This document shows, in pieces, positions 57,943 through 64,000 of a stretch of DNA of 64,000 nt. The position numbers and the translations under genes were made by a program. Where the stretch lies: NCBI RefSeq assembly GCF_028765545.1, contig NZ_JARACP010000001.1:186001-250000 (forward strand). The letters run 5' to 3'. The notes beneath the pieces are model-generated. The model was not told the DNA's origin, ran no database searches, and worked only from the letters and a program-made list of their open reading frames with translations. Position 1 is the first letter of the stretch. Each line of letters opens with the position of its first letter. Origin of the DNA: Aliivibrio sp. S4MY1 (GTDB lineage Bacteria > Pseudomonadota > Gammaproteobacteria > Enterobacterales > Vibrionaceae).

Positions 57943-59022
57943 ATGTTCAAGAAAACACTTTTAGGTGCTGCAATCGCATTAGTTGCTACTGGTGTTACAG
58001 CAAAAGAAGTTGGTGTTAACTCTGACTTTAATGTTGATGTTTACGGTGTGGCAGCTATTTCACTAGTTAACTATAACGTTACTGATAATGGCGACAAGAG
58101 TACTGGTTTTGTAGTAGAAAACGAATCTCGAATTGGTTTCCGTGCACATAAAGAGATGTTTGAAAATGTATTGATTACAATGCAAATTGAATCAGGTTAT
58201 GTTGATAGTACGGACTGGCCACATGGTGGTGTTTCTGGTGGTGTGTTAGGTTTCCGTGATACCTTCATTGGTGCATCTGGTGATTGGGGTAACGTACGTG
58301 TGGGTCGTGTTTTAACACCGCTATATGAAATGGTTGACTGGCCTTTCTCTAACCCTGGTTTAGGTTCTGTATTTGATTGGGGTGGTATTGCTGGTCATTA
58401 CGATCGTCAATCAAACCAAGTTCGCTATGATTCACCTAAATTTGGTGGGTTCTCTTTCGCAGCTTCTGTTGGCCGTGATGATAACGACAATGGCGGCGGC
58501 GTTGCTACTCGTGATGCTAACTTTTTTGGCGCAAACGCAAAATATAGCTTCGAAAAAGTTACATTTATGGGTGCAGTAGAGTCTGGTACTCGTGTAACTG
58601 GTGCTGTTGAAGAGCATTATGTATTTGATTCAGAAACTGGTGATAAAAAACTTGTTGAGGCGTCTGCAGCTAAAAAAGATGACGCTTTTGCTTACTTAGT
58701 CGGTTTTGAAGCAAGTTTACCAGCAGGTTTTGGTATTGCTGCAGCGTATAAAGGTGAAGAGTTAGGAAATACAACTCAAGATTCTTACTCTGTAATTGGT
58801 CAATACTGGAATGGCCCGATTGGCTTCAAACTGGGTTACGCAGCTAATTTAGAGTCAGAAACAAGTGGTAAAACAGATAAAGACTCTGATAGCAACACAA
58901 TTTCAGGTCAATTAATGGCGGTTCATAACGGTTTCGTACCTTACCTACGTGTAGCTGGACGTACTGTAGGGGCTGCTGATACTGATATCGTTACACGTAT
59001 CGGTTTAGAATACGGTTTCTAA
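57943..59022 (+). CDS. General outer membrane porin (Porin_4 type)
   Basis: 359 residues from ATG 57943, chosen because AAGGA lies nine bases upstream; the ATG at 57937 is too close to it. Signal peptide cleaved near VTA-KEV (residue 20). The N-terminal VDVYGVAAISLVNYNV, ESRIGFRAHKEMFENV and WGNVRVGRVLTPLYEM, and the C-terminal GLEYGF with terminal Phe, are typical of 16-stranded trimeric porins such as Vibrio OmpU relatives. It lets small hydrophilic molecules diffuse through the outer membrane. It may be co-regulated with the chiP-like gene through the shared leader element. Confidence 0.9.
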   Translation: MFKKTLLGAAIALVATGVTAKEVGVNSDFNVDVYGVAAISLVNYNVTDNGDKSTGFVVENESRIGFRAHKEMFENVLITMQIESGYVDSTDWPHGGVSGGVLGFRDTFIGASGDWGNVRVGRVLTPLYEMVDWPFSNPGLGSVFDWGGIAGHYDRQSNQVRYDSPKFGGFSFAASVGRDDNDNGGGVATRDANFFGANAKYSFEKVTFMGAVESGTRVTGAVEEHYVFDSETGDKKLVEASAAKKDDAFAYLVGFEASLPAGFGIAAAYKGEELGNTTQDSYSVIGQYWNGPIGFKLGYAANLESETSGKTDKDSDSNTISGQLMAVHNGFVPYLRVAGRTVGAADTDIVTRIGLEYGF

Positions 59023-59047
59023 GAAACGTTGTTACCTAGCTAACTTT

Positions 59048-59080
59048 AAAAGCGCTGGCAATCATATTGTCAGCGCTTTT
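59048..59080 (+). terminator. Terminator after the second porin
   Basis: Stem AAAAGCGCTG / CAGCGCTTTT continuing inward through GCAAT / ATTGT (one G-T pair), around a 3-nt loop, with T residues after it. Confidence 0.85.
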
Positions 59081-59115
59081 TACTTTAAGAGCATTTAAAA
59101 TTTAAGGTGTATAAA

Positions 59116-59910
59116 ATGTATAAAAGAATTTTAGGACTAAGCGTAGTGTTACTTAGTGGATGCTCAACATTATCGAGTGATGATGATTTTTCTGATGCAA
59201 TTAATGAGGTTGAAAGAAAGGCAAATTATATTTCGATAGAAGCAAAGAATATAAATCCAATAGAAAACAAAGCTGTAGGCGCTAATTCATTACGAAATAC
59301 ATCCCAATTGACAGCAAATTACAGTACAACAAATAAAGCAGCGCCAGAATCTTATGTAGCAGTAGAATTGAGTTATTTTAAATCAAGCTATGAATACAGC
59401 TTAGTATCATTCAATGACATAGAAGAAAAAATTACAGCTTACTCACCATCAACAGAATCTTGCACGGAGCATTGTACGGCTACTCAATATTTTACGTTTC
59501 CTATTGATAATGAAGACATCGTTTCATCTGCAAAAAATGGATTAACTTATACAGTTAAAACTATGAACGATCTTTCTAGGTTATCTTTCACCATCCCTGC
59601 AGGTTACTTTCAAGCAGTGCTAGATGAAAAAGCACTTCAATTTCAATACACGCCAGCCGTAGTTATGGCGCAACCAGTAATTGAAACAAAAGCAGAAGAA
59701 ACAAAACCAGTAGAAATGGCCAAATATTGGTTTGATGAAGCGACAGCTGTAGAGCAAGAGCAATTTACTGAGTGGGCGTTCGCAAATAGAAAATCAATTA
59801 GTACACAGCTGAATTCTGATTCTAAATCATTAGAAATGTTGAGCTATTGGTATGAGAAAGCCTCTACCGAAGACAAAGCGCAAATACTAACTTGGTTATT
59901 AAATAAATAA
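59116..59910 (+). CDS. Lipoprotein of unknown function with C-terminal YW repeats
   Basis: 264 residues from ATG 59116 (AAGGTG upstream; an in-frame GTG at 59107 is less likely). The lipobox VVLLSGC places the lipidated Cys near residue 16. A middle part of about 150 residues is not recognised. The C-terminus holds two copies of a repeat, AKYWFDEATAVEQEQFTEWA and LSYWYEKASTEDKAQILTWL, like the tails of some Vibrio envelope proteins (UPF0319/DUF2057 type). It follows the porin after its terminator. Confidence 0.7.
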   Translation: MYKRILGLSVVLLSGCSTLSSDDDFSDAINEVERKANYISIEAKNINPIENKAVGANSLRNTSQLTANYSTTNKAAPESYVAVELSYFKSSYEYSLVSFNDIEEKITAYSPSTESCTEHCTATQYFTFPIDNEDIVSSAKNGLTYTVKTMNDLSRLSFTIPAGYFQAVLDEKALQFQYTPAVVMAQPVIETKAEETKPVEMAKYWFDEATAVEQEQFTEWAFANRKSISTQLNSDSKSLEMLSYWYEKASTEDKAQILTWLLNK

Positions 59911-59922
59911 TTTTTGAATTTT

Positions 59923-59957
59923 AAAAGTGGCTGAGTGAGTAACTTGGCCACTTTTTC
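59923..59957 (+). terminator. Terminator after the YW-repeat lipoprotein gene
   Basis: 9-bp stem AAAAGTGGC / GCCACTTTT with a 15-nt loop and a T tract. Confidence 0.72.
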
Positions 59958-59991
59958 TATTTTTTAAATTAAACACAGTTCCTCTTTCCCA

Positions 59992-60019
59992 TTGTAGAAT
60001 TACCTTATAGTGCTAAAAT
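59992..60019 (+). promoter_or_regulatory. Probable gltX promoter
   Basis: -35 TTGTAG, 16-bp spacer, extended -10 TGC-TAAAAT. It lies about 60 bp before the gltX start. Confidence 0.55.
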
Positions 60020-60079
60020 AGCGCATAAATTATGTGGTGCTGACAGATTCAGCTCAACCTCTTCAAAAAGGTAATAACA

Positions 60080-61507
60080 ATGACGGTTAAAACTCGTTTT
60101 GCTCCAAGCCCAACAGGCTATCTTCACGTTGGCGGTGCACGTACTGCACTTTACTCATGGCTTTTTGCTAAAAACCAAGGTGGCGAATTTGTTCTACGTA
60201 TTGAAGATACGGATCTAGAGCGTAACTCTCAAGAAGCGGTAGACGCAATCATTGAAGGTATGCACTGGATGGGTATGGAATGGGATGAAGGTCCTTATTA
60301 CCAATCTAAGCGTTTTGACCGTTACAACGAAGTTGTTGACCAACTGCTTGCTGCAGACAAAGCATACAAGTGTTATGCATCAAAAGAACTGCTAGATGAA
60401 ATTCGTGCAGAGCAAGAAGCAAATAAAGAAATGGCTCGCTACGATGCAAACCACCCTAAAATTGTTGAAGCTAATGCTGCAGCAAAAGAAGGCGATGCGT
60501 GTGTTATCCGCTTCCGTAACCCTAAAGAAGGTTCGGTAGTATTTGATGACCAAATCCGTGGTCGTATCGAAATCTCAAATAGCCAATTAGATGATTTGAT
60601 CATCCGTCGTACTGATGGTGCACCTACATACAACTTCGTAGTGGTTGTTGATGACTGGGATATGGGTATTACTCAAGTTATCCGTGGTGAAGATCATATC
60701 AACAACACACCTCGTCAAATTAACATCTATGAAGCATTAGGTGCTCCAGTACCTAAATTTGCACACTGTGCAATGATCTTAGGTGATGATGGTGCAAAAC
60801 TGTCTAAGCGCCATGGTGCGGTTTCAGTAATGCAATACCGTGATGAAGGTTACCTACCAAATGCACTAAATAACTACCTAGTACGTTTAGGTTGGTCTCA
60901 TGGTGACCAAGAGATCTTCTCACAAGAAGAGATGATTAACTTATTCAGTTTAAATGCAGTAAGTAAATCAGCATCAGCGTTCAACACTGATAAGCTTCTA
61001 TGGTTAAACAACCATTACATTAAAACATCAGAGCCTGAGTACGTTGCAAAATACTTACAATGGCATTTAGATCAAAAAGAGATCTCTTTAGAGAATGGTC
61101 CAGCAATTACTGATGTAATTAAACTGGTAGGTGAGCGTTGTAATACGCTGATTGAATTAGCAGATCAATCTCGCTACTTCTACCAAGACTTTGAAGAATT
61201 CGAAGCGGGTGCTGCGAAGAAACACCTACGTGGCGTAGCAAAAGAGCCGCTAGAGTTAGCATTAGCAAAAGTTGAAGATCTAGAAGAGTGGACAACTGAA
61301 AATCTTCACAATGTGATTGAAGAAGTATGTGCTGAGCTAGAAATTGGTATGGGTAAAATCGGTATGCCATTACGTGTTGCAGTTACTGGTGGCGGCCAAT
61401 CTCCATCGGTTGATGCGGTAATGCAATTAATTGGTAAAGAGCGCGTAGTTGCTCGTATCAAGATGGCATTAGCGTTTATTGCTGAGCGTGAAGCTAACGC
61501 ACAGTAA
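60080..61507 (+). CDS. gltX: Glutamate--tRNA ligase
   Basis: 475 residues. Class I synthetase with the HIGH-type motif in [19 protein letters not shown] near residue 9 and the KMSKS-type motif KLSKRHGA near 240. [13 protein letters not shown] near 38 and [12 protein letters not shown] near 207 are GluRS signatures. The C-terminal anticodon-binding domain covers about 330-475. AAGGTAA precedes the ATG. It charges tRNA-Glu in the cytoplasm. Confidence 0.97.
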   Translation: MTVKTRFAPSPTGYLHVGGARTALYSWLFAKNQGGEFVLRIEDTDLERNSQEAVDAIIEGMHWMGMEWDEGPYYQSKRFDRYNEVVDQLLAADKAYKCYASKELLDEIRAEQEANKEMARYDANHPKIVEANAAAKEGDACVIRFRNPKEGSVVFDDQIRGRIEISNSQLDDLIIRRTDGAPTYNFVVVVDDWDMGITQVIRGEDHINNTPRQINIYEALGAPVPKFAHCAMILGDDGAKLSKRHGAVSVMQYRDEGYLPNALNNYLVRLGWSHGDQEIFSQEEMINLFSLNAVSKSASAFNTDKLLWLNNHYIKTSEPEYVAKYLQWHLDQKEISLENGPAITDVIKLVGERCNTLIELADQSRYFYQDFEEFEAGAAKKHLRGVAKEPLELALAKVEDLEEWTTENLHNVIEEVCAELEIGMGKIGMPLRVAVTGGGQSPSVDAVMQLIGKERVVARIKMALAFIAEREANAQ

Positions 61508-61533
61508 AAATAAATGATTATATAAATAAACAA

Positions 61534-61566
61534 GGCCGTTGAACTAACCGTTCAGCGGCTTTTTTA
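61534..61566 (+). terminator. Terminator after gltX
   Basis: 10-bp stem GCCGTTGAAC / GTTCAGCGGC (one G-T pair), 5-nt loop and a T tract. It also faces the convergent TPR gene. Confidence 0.85.
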
Positions 61567-61581
61567 TTTACCACACATAAA

Positions 61582-63051
61582 TTATGTGTTTTCATCATTT
61601 AGTGGCTTAACTGCCATACTCTTGTTCTTTAGCCAATGACTAGAGCGTAGAGCTATCGCAAGAACAACCATAGCAATGATAATTAGGATTAGAACGAATA
61701 AGTATTTATTTTGATTGAAATTTAGTTGTTGATTAGTTTGTTTTTGTAAAGTTTCAATCAATACCCCTTCTGTTTTAATTACACTATTTCGAAACTCAAG
61801 TGCTTCGTAGGCTTTTTGAGTATTTTTAGCGTAAATTAGATCTAGAGTTTCTCGATACTTTTTTTGAGCTTCTAGCGCTTCTTTGTAGTTCTGAGTAAGA
61901 TCTTGAATTTTCGATTGAAATAAATAGGAGTTAGCGAGCTCTATTTGGTTTTGCGCCGTTTTTGATTTTTCTATAGCGATTTCTATGAACTCTAACGCTT
62001 TATTTGGATTTTGATACTCTAAATAGATCTGACTAAGAGATTGATGGATATTAATTGTCAGAGTGGCATTCGATTTTCTTTCTTGTGCTTTTAAAGCAAG
62101 TAATAGGAACTCAATACCTTCATCATTTAATCCTTTTTTATGAAGAATATTCCCCAGAGTATAATAAGCTAGGGAGATAGAGTAAGTATGTGTTGATTCT
62201 TGTAAGCCCTCTAACGCAGAGCGAACAAGACTTTCTGCTTTATCATATTTAGCTAATGTTAAATTAATTTTGGCTAATAAGATCTTTGATTGAGCTATTT
62301 TTTGAGGAATATTCCGTTTTATTCGAATATCCAGAGCTTTTTGTCCGTACTCTTCAGCCCTGCTTAAATGCCCCATATTGAGTAATAAAGTTGCAATGTT
62401 CGAATAACTGGTATCATTAATATCATAAGGCTTACTAAAGCTTAGGGCCTTTTCATTAGCTGTGAGTGCCGCTTCTAGGTTACTACTGCCTTGATAACTT
62501 AACGCGAGTAAGCGATAGGCCCACTTGATATCAATATAATGGCTGCTGGTTTTTTCTAACTGCTTGATACTTGATTGGCAATAAAATTCAGAAATAAAAT
62601 AATTACCTAGAGCAAGATTAGTTTTACACTGTTTTAACAAGAGTAATGCATCTAAATCAGGATCATTGAGCGTTGCCGCCATGACTTGTGCTAGCTTAAT
62701 GGTAGCGAGGGTCTTTTCTTGTTCTCCTTTATCATCAAGATCCATTGATTTTAGAATCAACCATTCAAGCTTTTCATAAGGATTTTTACTGCTCTCAGAG
62801 GTTTGATGGGGATAACTATCCCCACGGCGTGTGACAAAGCCATGAATGCGAGTCGCGACATAAATACGTTCAGCGCTGGGAGATATCGTTAAATATACCT
62901 CTTTAAGCATAGCTAATGCGCTGTGTGGAGAGGCGATTCTATTGTGATGATATTGTTTTTGCCACTCTTCATCCTCCATTTGTGTTTTGGCGGATAAAGA
63001 AAAGCTTATTAGCAACAAGGCACTAATAAGAAAGCCAAATTTTCTTAGCAT
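61582..63051 (-). CDS. TPR-repeat membrane protein without effector domain
   Basis: 489 residues. A signal peptide or anchor (about 1-21, ending LSA-KTQ) is followed by several TPR repeats (about 110-420). Visible units include AALTANEKALSFSKPYD, RAEEYGQKALDIRI, KAESLVRSALEGLQ and KALEFIEIAIEKSK. A coiled-coil stretch and one transmembrane helix (about 448-468) lead to a short cytoplasmic tail. The layout resembles the sensor half of Vibrio TPR-GGDEF or TPR-kinase proteins, but the protein stops about 20 residues after the helix. Function is unknown. Confidence 0.75.
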   Translation of the reverse strand: MLRKFGFLISALLLISFSLSAKTQMEDEEWQKQYHHNRIASPHSALAMLKEVYLTISPSAERIYVATRIHGFVTRRGDSYPHQTSESSKNPYEKLEWLILKSMDLDDKGEQEKTLATIKLAQVMAATLNDPDLDALLLLKQCKTNLALGNYFISEFYCQSSIKQLEKTSSHYIDIKWAYRLLALSYQGSSNLEAALTANEKALSFSKPYDINDTSYSNIATLLLNMGHLSRAEEYGQKALDIRIKRNIPQKIAQSKILLAKINLTLAKYDKAESLVRSALEGLQESTHTYSISLAYYTLGNILHKKGLNDEGIEFLLLALKAQERKSNATLTINIHQSLSQIYLEYQNPNKALEFIEIAIEKSKTAQNQIELANSYLFQSKIQDLTQNYKEALEAQKKYRETLDLIYAKNTQKAYEALEFRNSVIKTEGVLIETLQKQTNQQLNFNQNKYLFVLILIIIAMVVLAIALRSSHWLKNKSMAVKPLNDENT

Positions 63052-63127
63052 AATATATAATTAGTATTTTGTTCTGATTGTATAGAAAGAATATCGCAAG
63101 ATAAGTGGAAAAACGAGGGGTGCATAA

Positions 63128-63165
63128 CTCAAAAAGAAAAGAAACCACATGAAAGTTGTGGTTTC
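63128..63165 (-). terminator. Terminator after flgT
   Basis: 9-bp stem GAAACCACA / TGTGGTTTC with a 7-nt loop; on the minus strand it is followed by a T-rich tract. Confidence 0.78.
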
Positions 63166-63191
63166 TATTTTAAGAAAAGACGTCATTGAAT

Positions 63192-64000
63192 CTATTGAAT
63201 GTCGACTTTATGCATTACATCGCCGATTTGGATGCTGTTAAGCAATTGTGGTTGATCGATAGTTAGCTCAGCATTTTGCTCATACACACGAGCAACGGTT
63301 AATGTAATTTCTGTTTTAGATACTTTATTACGTGGTAAGCCGTTCTGATCAATAAATGATCCGGTATGCCAAAGTTCTAATTTATCGCCTTTCTTAACGC
63401 CGTGAATACGACCAAGATCCATCGATATACGATTATTATTGATACTGACAATTTGAGGCAGTGTCATTTTACATGCGAATTGGTTTTCCAAATCAAGCAT
63501 CATATCTCGGTTAACTCTGAGCACCATTTCACCGAAAGCTGAAGTCCAAAAACGAGCACTTTGGGTATCAACTTCACTGGTTTTAGGAAAGTCCCACTGT
63601 GCAACTTCACGGTAATTATTGTTATAAATAGTTTGGCCTGTTTTGCCATCTAATACAGCAACTTCAATTGCAAATTGTCTATTTATCGTGTCGTTTTTAA
63701 GTAAGTTTTGCTCAACAGTCGCACTTAAATCGGTGATGTTTCCTGAGAAAATGTATTGTGCGCCATGATCATCAGCAATCATTTTGACAACGTCTGGTTG
63801 ACGCTTATCAATACGAATATGAGAATTACCGACAGAAACAAAGCTTTGTGATTCTTTATCGAGTTGGCGTGAAAATACGGTACTTAGATCTTCACCTAAT
63901 TGATATACCTTACCCATTACAGCTTGTTGCGGTGAGTCGATTGTGATCTCACTGGTCATAAAGGTTTTCTTATACTGCCCAATATGGCAACTGTTTGCCG
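63192..64000 (-). CDS. flgT: Flagellar H-ring protein FlgT, 5' end cut off by the window
   Basis: The frame stays open from the ATG at 63959 to the window edge (upstream residues NSCHIGQYKKTF), so the gene begins outside; about 269 codons are visible of an expected 370-380. The segments ITDLSATVEQNLLKNDTINRQ, LDLENQFACKMTLPQIV and LGRIHGVKKGDKLELWHTG match FlgT. That protein builds the Vibrio H ring around the LP ring and helps place the sodium stator proteins MotX/MotY. The call comes from family recognition. Confidence 0.82.
   Translation of the reverse strand, partial: ANSCHIGQYKKTFMTSEITIDSPQQAVMGKVYQLGEDLSTVFSRQLDKESQSFVSVGNSHIRIDKRQPDVVKMIADDHGAQYIFSGNITDLSATVEQNLLKNDTINRQFAIEVAVLDGKTGQTIYNNNYREVAQWDFPKTSEVDTQSARFWTSAFGEMVLRVNRDMMLDLENQFACKMTLPQIVSINNNRISMDLGRIHGVKKGDKLELWHTGSFIDQNGLPRNKVSKTEITLTVARVYEQNAELTIDQPQLLNSIQIGDVMHKVDIQ

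Overview
The window looks like chromosomal DNA of a Vibrionaceae bacterium, most likely Aliivibrio (V. fischeri group). The reasons are the AT-rich base use, the close protein similarity to Vibrio families, Vibrio-type conserved unknowns (DUF2066, DUF2069, DUF2897, DUF2956, TIGR03503) and a FlgT-type flagellar H-ring gene at the right edge. There are no rRNA or tRNA genes, insertion sequences, prophage genes, CRISPR arrays or integron sites. Species assignment is from recall of gene families, not from a search.

Layout. 1-6.4 kb: end of lpxA, then lpxB-rnhB-dnaE-accA (lipid A, RNase HII, replicative polymerase, fatty acid synthesis). 6.5-9.6 kb: tilS, a small cytochrome c, glnB and an exported EEP-fold hydrolase. 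9.6-21.4 kb: Yip1 membrane protein, mltD, gloB, a methyltransferase, rnhA/dnaQ, TIGR03503, fadE, gmhA and a yafJ-like amidotransferase; much of this order matches E. coli. 20.8-24.8 kb: purM/purN divergent from upp, with uraA convergent to upp. 25-31 kb: DUF2066, DUF2069, an ArsC-like protein, bepA, a TusA-like protein, a PerM-family permease, bcp and gcvR. 31.4-36.8 kb: dapA-bamC, DUF2897, an M15 peptidase, dapE, a YffB-like protein, an orphan PAAR protein and a winged-helix protein. 36.9-44.3 kb: nitrate module, narP-narQ divergent from napFDABC plus a 43-residue membrane protein. 44.5-47 kb: DUF2956, a YfeZ-like protein, an exported unknown and a Dyp-type peroxidase. 47-55.2 kb: PTS genes ptsH-ptsI-crr, cysK, cysZ, zipA, ligA. 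55.3-59.9 kb: an outer-membrane uptake island (chitoporin-like porin, small lipoprotein, second porin, lipoprotein) between ligA and gltX. 60-64 kb: gltX, a TPR membrane protein, and flgT cut by the window end.

Regulation readable in the sequence: a FadR operator at fadE, a PurR box before purM, FNR-like and NarP-like sites between narQ and napF, and many rho-independent terminators, several shared by convergent genes.

The most interesting signal is in the leaders of the two porin genes (chiP-like at 55745 and porin at 57943). Each carries a long stem-loop about 35 nt before the start codon. The stems differ in sequence, but both present a nearly identical 13-nt apical loop (11 of 13 identical). 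The two upstream regions also share a 15-bp motif. This looks like a shared RNA-level control element, perhaps an sRNA target, that I do not recognise from known families. A second candidate is a structured, possibly transcribed element between gcvR and dapA.
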